This document shows positions 6,633 to 13,602 of a DNA stretch of 16,164 bases, piece after piece. The first letter of the stretch is position 1. Every line of letters begins with the position of its first letter. The notes under the pieces are model-generated. The model saw only the letters and a list, made by a program, of their open reading frames with translations. It did not search any database and was not told where the DNA came from. The translations under genes were made by a program, and so were the position numbers. The DNA lies in NCBI GenBank assembly GCA_030626365.1, contig DAOUPC010000020.1, positions 1 through 16,164 on the forward strand. The letters are read 5' to 3'. Origin of the DNA: Paracoccaceae bacterium. Lineage in GTDB: Bacteria > Pseudomonadota > Alphaproteobacteria > Rhodobacterales > Rhodobacteraceae.

Positions 6633-7655
6633 ATGACCGCCCCCCTGACTGACGCCTTTTCCACCATGCTGAAAACCCATGATGTCATCCTTGCGGACGG
6701 GGCCACGGGGACCAACCTGTTCAACGCCGGTCTTCAGGCTGGCGATGCGCCCGAGTTGTGGAACACCGATCAGCCGGCCAAAATCCGCGATCTTTATCAG
6801 GGCGCGGTATCGGCGGGCAGCGATCTGTTCCTGACCAACACATTCGGCGGCAACGCCTCGCGTCTGAAACTGCACGGGGCCGAAGGGCGTGTGCGCGAAC
6901 TGAACCGAGTCGGGGCCGAATTGGGCCGTGAAGTGGCAGACAAGGCCGCCCGCACAGTGGTGGTGGCCGGATCTGTCGGCCCGACGGGCGAAATCATGCA
7001 ACCGGTCGGCAGCCTAAGCCACGAACTGGCGGTCGAAATGTTCCACGAACAGGCCGATGGCCTGAAAGAGGGCGGGGCCGATGTGGCCTGGCTGGAAACC
7101 ATCAGCGCCCCGGAAGAATACCGCGCCGCAGCCGAGGCATTTGCCCTGGCCGGCCTGCCCTGGTGCGGCACGATGAGCTTTGACACCGCCGGGCGAACCA
7201 TGATGGGGCTAACTTCGGCCGATATGGTAAAAATGATCGAAGAACTGGACAACCCGCCGCTGGCCTTCGGGGCCAATTGCGGCACAGGGGCCTCCGATAT
7301 CCTGCGCACGGTGCTGGGCTTTGTCGCACAAGGCACCGAACGCCCGCTGATTTCCAAGGGCAACGCCGGCATCCCGAAATACGTGGACGGGCACATCCAT
7401 TATGACGGCACCCCGGAACTGATGGCCGATTACGCGGTGATGGCCCGCGACAGCGGCGCGCGGATCGTCGGCGGGTGCTGCGGCACCATGCCCGATCATC
7501 TGCGCCACATGCGCGACGCACTGGACAGCCGCCCGCGCGGCGACCGCCCCACGCTGGACCAGATCACCGCGGCACTGGGGGCATTCAGTTCGGCCTCGGA
7601 TGGCACCGGCGATGACACCCCCCCACCACGGCGCAACCGGCGGCGGCGCGGCTAA
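6633..7655 (+). CDS. bmt: Homocysteine S-methyltransferase (Bmt-like; likely catalytic part of a split MetH)
   Basis: Zinc-dependent homocysteine methyltransferase of 340 residues, cytoplasmic. It shows the barrel motifs DGATGTNLF (22-30), LTNTFGGNA (67-75) and GSVGPTGE (113-120), and the zinc cysteines C216 (ANCGTG) and C282-C283 (GGCCGT). Related sequences are usually annotated betaine-homocysteine methyltransferase. The next genes encode a corrinoid protein and DUF1638, so the methyl donor may instead be methylcobalamin on that protein, as in MetH, whose first domain is homologous. The C-terminus is Pro- and Arg-rich (PPPRRNRRRRG). The start at 6633 is chosen by homology, with AGGA upstream; an earlier in-frame ATG at 6549 would add an unconserved extension through leader hairpins. 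The gene lies 221 bases before the corrinoid gene. Enzyme class is sure, donor is not. Confidence 0.88.
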   Translation: MTAPLTDAFSTMLKTHDVILADGATGTNLFNAGLQAGDAPELWNTDQPAKIRDLYQGAVSAGSDLFLTNTFGGNASRLKLHGAEGRVRELNRVGAELGREVADKAARTVVVAGSVGPTGEIMQPVGSLSHELAVEMFHEQADGLKEGGADVAWLETISAPEEYRAAAEAFALAGLPWCGTMSFDTAGRTMMGLTSADMVKMIEELDNPPLAFGANCGTGASDILRTVLGFVAQGTERPLISKGNAGIPKYVDGHIHYDGTPELMADYAVMARDSGARIVGGCCGTMPDHLRHMRDALDSRPRGDRPTLDQITAALGAFSSASDGTGDDTPPPRRNRRRRG

Positions 7656-7876
7656 GGCCAACCACCCAAAAGTAAGAACGCACGGGGAACACATGCAATA
7701 ACCCCATTATCTCTATGCAATTTCTTCATTATTATTCTGGCCCAATCCCGCCTATAGGTCGGTTGTGGAACTGTGCATGTCGTAATTGTCGCAGCCCCGC
7801 CCGTGCCATTTTGCCAATAGATAAACCAACGAATCCACTAGGGGCCTTTACCCCGTTCAGCCAAGGAATTGCGCCA

Positions 7877-8575
7877 ATGTCGCAAGACGATGACATCATC
7901 CTGTCGGAACTCAACGACGACGAACTTGTCCAACAGATGTTTGACGACCTCTATGACGGGCTCAGGGAAGAGATCGAAGAAGCGGTCAACATCCTTCTTG
8001 AACGCAAATGGCAACCCTACGACGTGCTGACCAAGGCGCTGGTTGGCGGCATGACCATCGTCGGGGCCGATTTCCGCGATGGTATCCTGTTCGTCCCAGA
8101 GGTCCTGCTGGCAGCCAATGCAATGAAGGGTGGCATGCAGATCCTGAAACCCCTGCTGATCGCAACCGGCGCACCCCGGGTCGGCAAGGTGGTGATTGGC
8201 ACGGTCAAGGGCGATATCCACGACATCGGCAAGAACCTGGTTGCAATGATGATGGAAGGGGCCGGATTCGAGGTCATCGACCTTGGCATCAACAATGCCG
8301 TCGAAAGCTATCTTGAGGCGCTGGAAACCGAACAGCCCGACATCCTTGGCATGTCGGCCCTGCTGACCACCACCATGCCATACATGAAGGTGGTGATTGA
8401 TACGCTGATCGAACAGGGCAAGCGCGACGACTATATCGTGCTGGTTGGCGGTGCCCCCCTGAACGAAGAATTCTCAAAGGCCATCGGTGCCGATGCCTAT
8501 TGCCGGGACGCCGCCGTTGCCGTGGAAACCGCCAAGGACTTTGTCGGGCGCAAGCACAACCAGATGAGCGCGTAA
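7877..8575 (+). CDS. Corrinoid (methylcobalamin-binding) protein, MtbC/MetH B12-domain type
   Basis: B12-binding protein of 232 residues with a helical cap domain (about 15-95, including PYDVLTKALVGGM and FVPEVLLAANAM) and a Rossmann-like B12 domain. The cobalt-ligand motif DxHxxG is DIHDIG at 113-118 (H115). SALLTTTM (160-167) and VGGAPLN (190-196) complete the binding site. It would shuttle a methyl group between a donor methyltransferase and homocysteine, alone corresponding to the third region of MetH. The start at 7877 has AAGGA nine bases before it and gives the acidic MSQDDDIILSELNDDE; a longer frame from 7715 adds an unlikely Cys/Pro-rich extension. It ends four bases before the DUF1638 gene. 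No B12 box or clear promoter was seen in the 221-base gap before it. Confidence 0.93.
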   Translation: MSQDDDIILSELNDDELVQQMFDDLYDGLREEIEEAVNILLERKWQPYDVLTKALVGGMTIVGADFRDGILFVPEVLLAANAMKGGMQILKPLLIATGAPRVGKVVIGTVKGDIHDIGKNLVAMMMEGAGFEVIDLGINNAVESYLEALETEQPDILGMSALLTTTMPYMKVVIDTLIEQGKRDDYIVLVGGAPLNEEFSKAIGADAYCRDAAVAVETAKDFVGRKHNQMSA

Positions 8576-8579
8576 CACC

Positions 8580-9290
8580 GTGGCCCGGCGTCCCAGGGCA
8601 AACCGCCCCACACGACGCCGGGCAACACCCCCGCCACCCCCCGAAAACCTCAGCGATCAAAGCCTGACCTCAACCGGTCTGGCCGCACCGGCCCACAAAT
8701 CCGGGCGCATCCTGCTGATCGCCTGTGGTGCCCTGGCACGGGAAATCCTGCACATCAAAACGCTGGGCGGCTGGGACCACATGGACCTGACCTGCCTTCC
8801 GGCGATCCTGCACAACCACCCCGACCGCATCACCGCCGCCGTCACCGCGGCAATCACCAAACACCGTGCGACTTACGACCATATCTATGTGGTCTATGCC
8901 GATTGCGGCACCGGCGGCCAGCTACAGACCGCCTGCGACCACCTTGGCATCGAAATGATCAAAGGGCCGCACTGCTACAGCTTTTTTGAAGGCAACGCGA
9001 CCTTCGCCGCCCGGGACGAAATCACCGCCTTCTACCTGACCGATTTCCTGGCCCGACAGTTCGATGCCTTCATCTGGACCCCCCTGGGCCTTGCGCGCCA
9101 CCCAGACCTGCTGAACATGTACTTTGGCCATTACACAAAACTGGTCTACCTGGCCCAAACCGACGACCCGGCCCTGACGGCGCGTGCAAAAATCTGCGCC
9201 ACCCGCCTTGGCCTGACCTTTGAACACCGCCAAACCGGCTATGGCGACCTGCGCTCATCCCTAGCCGACTGGGCCAAGAACCACGCCTGA
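8580..9290 (+). CDS. DUF1638 protein, linked to corrinoid methyl transfer
   Basis: A protein of 236 residues matching the DUF1638 family. The N-terminal 40 residues are basic and proline-rich (RRPRANRPTRRRATPPPPPE) and probably disordered. The family core begins GRILLIACGALAREI (42-56), followed by YVVYADCGTGG (103-113) and GPHCYSFF (129-136). C49, C109, H131 and C132 are candidate metal or corrinoid contacts. No catalytic function is established from sequence. DUF1638 genes occur beside corrinoid methyltransferase genes, including in methanogens. Here the GTG start is four bases after the corrinoid gene stop, implying coupled translation and a role in handling or reactivating the corrinoid protein (inference). 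GTG is the only reasonable start, as no ATG or GTG in frame precedes the core closely. The ribosome site is weak. Confidence 0.85.
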   Translation: MARRPRANRPTRRRATPPPPPENLSDQSLTSTGLAAPAHKSGRILLIACGALAREILHIKTLGGWDHMDLTCLPAILHNHPDRITAAVTAAITKHRATYDHIYVVYADCGTGGQLQTACDHLGIEMIKGPHCYSFFEGNATFAARDEITAFYLTDFLARQFDAFIWTPLGLARHPDLLNMYFGHYTKLVYLAQTDDPALTARAKICATRLGLTFEHRQTGYGDLRSSLADWAKNHA

Positions 9291-9292
9291 TC

Positions 9293-9354
9293 TTCTTCTG
9301 TTCACAAATATCCCGGGGGACACAGTCCTTGGGACTGTGGGGGGCTGGCCCCCT
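9293..9354. terminator. Intergenic element copy 2 with two hairpins; likely bidirectional terminator
   Basis: Directly after the DUF1638 stop, CTTCTTCTGTTCACAAATAT repeats the block found at 5153 and leads into TCCCGGGGGA. Two stems follow: CACAGTCC (9321-9328) with GGACTGTG (9332-9339), and GGGGG (9340-9344) with CCCCC (9349-9353). The element fills the gap between two convergent genes (DUF1638 and sufE), where a two-way terminator would be useful. There is no proper U-run. I recall the arrangement CAAATATCCCGGGGG plus hairpin from roseobacter intergenic regions. Confidence 0.5.
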
Positions 9355-9360
9355 CTCGGC

Positions 9361-9771
9361 TCACGAATGTGCCGCCGCGACCTGACCAATCCGCTCGATC
9401 ATCGCCCTCAGACCGATTGACCTCTGGGCCGACAGATGCTCGTTCAGCCCCAGGCGCGCCAACTCGGCACGTGCATCCACCTGCACCACCTCGCCCACCG
9501 TCAACCCGTTGAACATCTTGCGCAAAACCGCGATCAGCCCGCGCACGATCATCGCGTCGCTTTCTCCGTCAAAGCGGAACACATCCCCCTCGATGACGGG
9601 ATGCAGCCACACCTGGCTGGCGCATCCGTCCACCTTGGTGGCGGGCACCTTCAGCGCCTCGTCCAGCGGGGCCATCTCTTTGCCCGCATCGATCACGTAA
9701 CGATACCGGTCTTCCCAATCGTCGAGAAACTCAAAATCTTCAACAATCTCTTCAAACGCAGGGCTCGCCAT
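9361..9771 (-). CDS. sufE: Cysteine desulfuration protein SufE
   Basis: Sulfur acceptor that takes persulfide sulfur from the cysteine desulfurase SufS and passes it to the SufBCD scaffold for iron-sulfur cluster assembly. The 136-residue protein has the SufE start (FEEIVEDFEFLDDWEDRYRYVIDAGK), the active cysteine C50 in KVDGCASQVW, and RGLIAVLRKMFNG in the C-terminal half, all typical. The start at 9771 has GAGGA at good spacing; a longer frame to 9867 has no family support. It stands alone here, convergent with DUF1638 and divergent from a lipoprotein gene, not in a suf operon. Confidence 0.95.
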   Translation of the reverse strand: MASPAFEEIVEDFEFLDDWEDRYRYVIDAGKEMAPLDEALKVPATKVDGCASQVWLHPVIEGDVFRFDGESDAMIVRGLIAVLRKMFNGLTVGEVVQVDARAELARLGLNEHLSAQRSIGLRAMIERIGQVAAAHS

Positions 9772-9925
9772 GCCAGTTCCTCGCCAGATTTCAACGACCT
9801 TCACGGGCCGCGCCCCGGGGTATGCCGCACAGCCCGGCCTGTCCAGACCCCGCTTGCATCTTTTCAACGCCCTCAGGATGCGCTAACCGAAGACACGGGC
9901 AATTCAAAACCTCAGGCAGGGCAAC

Positions 9926-10447
9926 ATGCGCAAACCATTAATAATGCTTCTGGCAGCAAACCTCGTTCTGGCCGGCTGTGGCGGTTGGAGCGACGCCCGC
10001 GTCAATCCCCGCAACTGGTTTGGCAAAAGCCAATCAGTCGCAACCGGCGTGCCGACCGAAGGCGACGCCGTCAATCCGCTGATCCCGAAAAAGTCGGCCA
10101 TTTCCAAACGCCCCACGCAAAAAGACGCCAGCATCGCCATCAGTGCCATTACCGAATTGCGAATCAATCAAACAACAACCGGCGCGATCATCCTTGCCAC
10201 CGGCATCGCCGGACGCCAGGGGGCCTATGACGCGGAACTTCGCATTGACCCCGTAGATGACGAAACCCCCGCGAATATCCTGTCGTTCACCTTCCGCGTG
10301 GTCTATCCTGACGATCCCACCCCTGCAGGAAGCGAACACACCCGCACCGTCCATGTGGCCCATACCCTGACCACCCAGGACCTGCGTGGCATCCGCCTGA
10401 TCCGGGTGCGCGGCGAACAAAATATCATGGAATCCCGGCGCCACTGA
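9926..10447 (+). CDS. Conserved small lipoprotein of unknown function
   Basis: Protein of 173 residues with a lipoprotein signal: MRKPLIMLLAANLVLAGC, lipobox LAGC with the lipidated Cys at 18, then GGWSDARVNPRNWFG. It should be exported and anchored to a membrane facing the periplasm; residue +2 is Gly, not the Asp that retains lipoproteins in the inner membrane of enterobacteria. The mature part has a low-complexity linker (about 35-65, with NPLIPKKS) and a beta-rich domain (about 70-170, TTTGAIILATGIAGRQGAYDA). I recall similar proteins in roseobacters but know no function. AGG lies shortly before the ATG. It is divergent from sufE and convergent with rnd. Confidence 0.8.
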   Translation: MRKPLIMLLAANLVLAGCGGWSDARVNPRNWFGKSQSVATGVPTEGDAVNPLIPKKSAISKRPTQKDASIAISAITELRINQTTTGAIILATGIAGRQGAYDAELRIDPVDDETPANILSFTFRVVYPDDPTPAGSEHTRTVHVAHTLTTQDLRGIRLIRVRGEQNIMESRRH

Positions 10448-10472
10448 CCTGCCAGCATACGCAAAGAATGCC

Positions 10473-10514
10473 CCGCAGGGCCTGAACACATCACCACAGG
10501 CCCACAACAGGCCC
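10473..10514. terminator. Weak hairpin set between convergent lipoprotein gene and rnd
   Basis: GCCC/GGGC at 10473 and GGGCCTG (10478-10484), which can pair with either of two CAGGCCC copies (10497-10503 and 10508-10514). The gap separates the ends of two convergent genes. There is no U-run, so termination is only a guess from position and pairing. Confidence 0.25.
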
Positions 10515-10526
10515 AGCGTTTGGCCC

Positions 10527-11684
10527 CTAAAGTTCGATAACCTTTACCGACTGCCCTTTGGCGGCCAGCGCGATTTTGCCATCGCACAGCCGCAGCGCAT
10601 CTTCGCCAAATACCTCGTAACGCCAGCCGGACATCGCCGAAACATCCCGCATCCCGGCCGCAATCGCGTCCAGATCGGCACTGTTCGCAATCAGCTTGGC
10701 CGCCACACCGGCGCTTTCGGTCTTGGATTTCAGCAATACCCGCAAAAGATCGGCCAGCGCCGGGTTCACCTGCAGCTTTTCCCGCCGCCGGTCCGGTTCC
10801 GGCATCTGATCCGCCGGGCAATCGACCCCACGGGCCACGGCCGCCAGTATCCCGTCGGCAATCACCCCGCGCCGCGCCTCTCTCAGCAACAGCCGCGATC
10901 CACCCAGATCACTGGAATTTCGGGGCTTGGTTGCCGCCAGTTCGGCCAGCGCCTCGTCCTTGAACACCCGGTTTCGCGGCACATTGGCGCTTTGGGCGTG
11001 GGTCTCGCGGAATGCCGCCAACTCGCGGACAACGGCCAGAAACTTTGGCGACGCATTGCGGGTCTTGACCCGCCGCCATGCCTCGTTCGGGACAACGTCA
11101 TAGGTCGCGGGATCGGTCAGGATCTGCAATTCTTCGGTCACCCAGTGGGCGCGGCCCGATTTTTCCAAATCCGCCGCCAGAAATTCATAGATATCACGCA
11201 GATGGGTCACATCAGCCAGCGCATAGGTCTTTTGCGCATCGCTTAGCGGGCGGCGCGACCAGTCGGTAAAGCGTGATGTCTTGTCCAGCGACTCGCGCAC
11301 GATCTTGCGCACCAATGTTTCATAGCCCACCTGTTCGCCAAAGCCGCAGACCATTGCCGCCACCTGTGTGTCAAACAACGGTTCCGGGAACACCTTGGCA
11401 TCAACCCAGAAAATCTCAAGATCCTGACGTGCCGCATGGAATACCTTGACCACGCTTTGATCCCTGAACAGCCCGTACAGCGGCTCCAGCGACAGCCCGT
11501 CAACCAGCGGGTCCAGCAACACGGCGTTTTCGTCGCCCTTGCCGGGCATCGCCAACTGCACCAGACACAGCTTGGAATAATAGGTCCGCTCGCGCAGGAA
11601 TTCGGTATCGATGGTGACATAGGGGTGGCGGGCTGCGGCCTGACAAAATTCGGCCAGCTCTTGCGTCGTCGTAAGGGTTTTCAT
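10527..11684 (-). CDS. rnd: Ribonuclease D
   Basis: 3'-to-5' exoribonuclease of the DEDDy group that trims tRNA precursors and other structured RNAs; cytoplasmic, 385 residues (E. coli 375). Catalytic residues are in order: D26 and E28 (TIDTEFLRERTYY), D88 (HAARQDLEIF), then Y154 and D158 (YALADVTHLRDIYEFL). An HRDC domain follows (about 205-290, KTRNASPKFLAVVRELAAFRE), and a second C-terminal HRDC-like region. The start at 11684 (MKTLTTTQELAEFC) is set by homology; there is no good ribosome site. It lies 123 bases after purN, past a terminator, and has a candidate promoter of its own. Confidence 0.96.
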   Translation of the reverse strand: MKTLTTTQELAEFCQAAARHPYVTIDTEFLRERTYYSKLCLVQLAMPGKGDENAVLLDPLVDGLSLEPLYGLFRDQSVVKVFHAARQDLEIFWVDAKVFPEPLFDTQVAAMVCGFGEQVGYETLVRKIVRESLDKTSRFTDWSRRPLSDAQKTYALADVTHLRDIYEFLAADLEKSGRAHWVTEELQILTDPATYDVVPNEAWRRVKTRNASPKFLAVVRELAAFRETHAQSANVPRNRVFKDEALAELAATKPRNSSDLGGSRLLLREARRGVIADGILAAVARGVDCPADQMPEPDRRREKLQVNPALADLLRVLLKSKTESAGVAAKLIANSADLDAIAAGMRDVSAMSGWRYEVFGEDALRLCDGKIALAAKGQSVKVIEL

Positions 11685-11767
11685 ATGCGAATATGCTCTT
11701 TTTCATGGACCTGTCATTGCAGGCGGATATGTCTGTGAGCCCACCGTCAGAGCCCCCGCAAACCACC

Positions 11768-11796
11768 CTAATACGCAAAAGTCGCAGGTTTGGCAA
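11768..11796 (-). promoter_or_regulatory. Candidate rnd promoter
   Basis: On the minus strand TTGCCA (11796-11791) and TATTAG (11773-11768) are exactly 17 bases apart, five of six and four of six matches to the general consensus. A start near 11760 gives a leader of about 75 bases. The -35 box sits in the loop and stem of the purMN terminator. Confidence 0.42.
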
Positions 11797-11804
11797 ACCC
11801 TGCG
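11776..11804 (-). terminator. Rho-independent terminator of purM-purN
   Basis: Three bases after the purN stop, the minus strand reads CGCAGGGTTT, a short loop, then AAACCTGCG, followed by ACTTTTGCG. The stem has nine pairs with one bulged G and the tail has four Ts. Position directly after the operon supports the call. Confidence 0.65.
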
Positions 11805-11807
11805 GCC

Positions 11808-12404
11808 CTATCCCAACAGGATTGGCTGCCGCTCACCTGCCGCGAACCGGCGCAGCACCGCCGGGTACAGCGCATGTTCTTGTTCCAACACCCTTGCGGC
11901 CAGTGTTGCGGCATCGTCACCGGGCAATACCGCCACCCTTGCCTGACCCAGAACCGGGCCATCGTCCAGTTCGGCGGTGACCTCGTGAACCGAACAGCCG
12001 TGTTCGCGATCCCCCGCCTCAAGCGCCCGTGCGTGGGTGTGCAACCCGCGATACAAAGGCAGTAATGAGGGGTGGATATTCAGCATCCGGCCCTGCCAGT
12101 GCGATACGAAATCCGCCGTCAAAACCCGCATGAACCCGGCCAGACAGATGATGTCGGGGCGCGCCGCGACCAGCGGTTTCATCAACTCGGCCTCGAATGC
12201 GGCCCGGTCACCGGCAAACGGGCGGTGATCCACCGCCGCCGTGGGCACACCGCGCGCCGCCGCCCTGATCAGCCCGCCCGCGTCCGGGTCGTTGGACAGC
12301 ACCAGACAGGGCCGTGCCGGATGGTCACCCTGCATACTGTCCAGCAGGGCCAGCATGTTGGACCCGCCCCCCGACAACAGAATGGCCACACGGGCGTGGC
12401 TCAT
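11808..12404 (-). CDS. purN: Phosphoribosylglycinamide formyltransferase PurN
   Basis: Transfers formyl from 10-formyl-tetrahydrofolate to GAR, the third step of IMP synthesis. The 198-residue protein has VAILLSGGGSNM for phosphate binding, and the catalytic triad N109, H111 and D147 (MLNIHPSLLP and AELDDGPV), equal to N106, H108 and D144 of E. coli. Its length is normal. The ATG overlaps the purM stop (ATGA), so the two are translated together. A hairpin terminator follows the gene. Confidence 0.97.
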   Translation of the reverse strand: MSHARVAILLSGGGSNMLALLDSMQGDHPARPCLVLSNDPDAGGLIRAAARGVPTAAVDHRPFAGDRAAFEAELMKPLVAARPDIICLAGFMRVLTADFVSHWQGRMLNIHPSLLPLYRGLHTHARALEAGDREHGCSVHEVTAELDDGPVLGQARVAVLPGDDAATLAARVLEQEHALYPAVLRRFAAGERQPILLG

Positions 12405-13456
12405 GCCAATGTGCCCTGATATTCCATTCCCGGCGCATCGCTCACGACGCCGATATGATGCACCCCCTCGCCTGCCGTGCGCAGCAACTGGGTGATCGCC
12501 CCCGCGCGCTCTGGCGCACAGACCAACACCATGCCGATCCCGCAGTTGAAAGTCTTGAGCATCTCTGCCTGCGCAATGTCCCCGACACCGGCCATCCAGC
12601 CAAACACGCCGGGCAATTCCCAGGCATCAAGGTCAATCCGCGCACCCAACCCGTCAGGCAGAACCCGTGGCAGGTTTTCGCTTAGCCCGCCGCCGGTGAT
12701 ATGCGCCAGCGCATGCACCCCGCCCAAACGTATCGCATCCAATGCCGCGCGCACATAAAGCCGTGTGGGCGTCAACAGTACCTGCCCCAGCGGACCATCG
12801 TCAAACGGACAGGCATCATCCCAGCCCAGCCCGGAATGTTCCACCAACCGGCGCACCAGCGAATAGCCGTTGGAATGCACGCCGTTGCTGGCCAGCCCCA
12901 ACAGGACATCGCCCGCCTTTACGCCATCCGGCAGGGCCGTGCCCCGCTCCATCGCGCCCACGGCAAAACCGGCCAGATCGAAATCACCCTCCGGGTACAT
13001 GCCCGGCATTTCCGCCGTCTCGCCACCAATCAACGCACAGCCCGACTGAACACAGCCCTCGGCGATGCCTTCGATGATCTGTGCTGCGGTATCCGTGTCC
13101 AGTTTGCCCGTGGCGAAATAGTCCAGAAAGAACAGCGGCTCGGCCCCCTGACACACCAGATCGTTGACGCACATGGCCACCAGATCAATGCCAACCCCGC
13201 CAACCACGCCGGTATCGATGGCGATCCGCAGCTTGGTGCCAACCCCATCCGTTGCCGCCACCAGAACCGGGTCACTGTATCCTGCGCCCTTAAGGTCAAA
13301 CAACGCGCCAAACCCGCCCAGCCCGGCCACCACGCCGGGGCGGTTGGTGCGTTTGGCGGCCGGTTTGATCCGGTCCACCAGCGCATTTCCTGCATCAATA
13401 TCGACCCCTGCCCCGGCATAGGTCATGCCCTTGTTGCCCGCTGCTGTCGCTGTCAT
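12401..13456 (-). CDS. purM: AIR synthetase (phosphoribosylformylglycinamidine cyclo-ligase)
   Basis: Closes the imidazole ring: FGAM plus ATP to AIR, the step after FGAM synthase. The protein is 351 residues, with YAGAGVDIDAGNALVDRIKP near the start, ATDGVGTKLRIAIDTG, CVNDLVCQGAEPLFFLDYFA, GGETAEMPGMY, SNGVHSNGYSLVRR and HITGGGLSENLPRVLP, the ATP-binding and catalytic signatures of PurM. Two ATG codons are possible. The one at 13465 lies directly on AAGG, whereas 13456 has AAGGA eight bases upstream, so 13456 is preferred. It overlaps purN by four bases and is preceded by a probable promoter with repeats. Confidence 0.96.
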   Translation of the reverse strand: MTATAAGNKGMTYAGAGVDIDAGNALVDRIKPAAKRTNRPGVVAGLGGFGALFDLKGAGYSDPVLVAATDGVGTKLRIAIDTGVVGGVGIDLVAMCVNDLVCQGAEPLFFLDYFATGKLDTDTAAQIIEGIAEGCVQSGCALIGGETAEMPGMYPEGDFDLAGFAVGAMERGTALPDGVKAGDVLLGLASNGVHSNGYSLVRRLVEHSGLGWDDACPFDDGPLGQVLLTPTRLYVRAALDAIRLGGVHALAHITGGGLSENLPRVLPDGLGARIDLDAWELPGVFGWMAGVGDIAQAEMLKTFNCGIGMVLVCAPERAGAITQLLRTAGEGVHHIGVVSDAPGMEYQGTLA

Positions 13457-13498
13457 CGCTGTCATCCTTCATCCGGCCATCACCACACCTGCGCGCGA

Positions 13499-13580
13499 AT
13501 TAGAGGATTGGCGCGCCGCATGCAACGTGTCACTTGGCGCGCCCGGCGCGAACAACAGGAACTATCCAGAAGCTATCCAG
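13499..13580 (-). promoter_or_regulatory. Candidate purM promoter with repeated operator-like motifs
   Basis: On the minus strand TTGCAT (13525-13520) and TCTAAT (13504-13499) are 15 bases apart and lie about 40 bases before the purM start. TTGGCGCGCC occurs twice on the plus strand, at 13508-13517 (between the boxes) and 13534-13543 (just upstream of -35), 26 bases apart. Further upstream CTATCCAG occurs at 13562-13569 and 13573-13580, exactly 11 bases apart. Both repeat pairs could be regulator sites. Motifs are read directly; the promoter and operator roles are inference. Confidence 0.35.
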
Positions 13581-13602
13581 TGAACTTTGGCTGGCCATCG
13601 CC

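Noticed and set aside
7715..7876. Longer start for the corrinoid protein
   Set aside because: The added residues are Cys/Pro-rich and unlike the family, whereas 7877 has AAGGA at proper distance.
7656..7876. Possible B12 riboswitch before the corrinoid gene
   Set aside because: No B12 box (GCCACTG-like) or supporting stems were found. The gap holds only short imperfect repeats and an AT-rich patch near 7715-7760.
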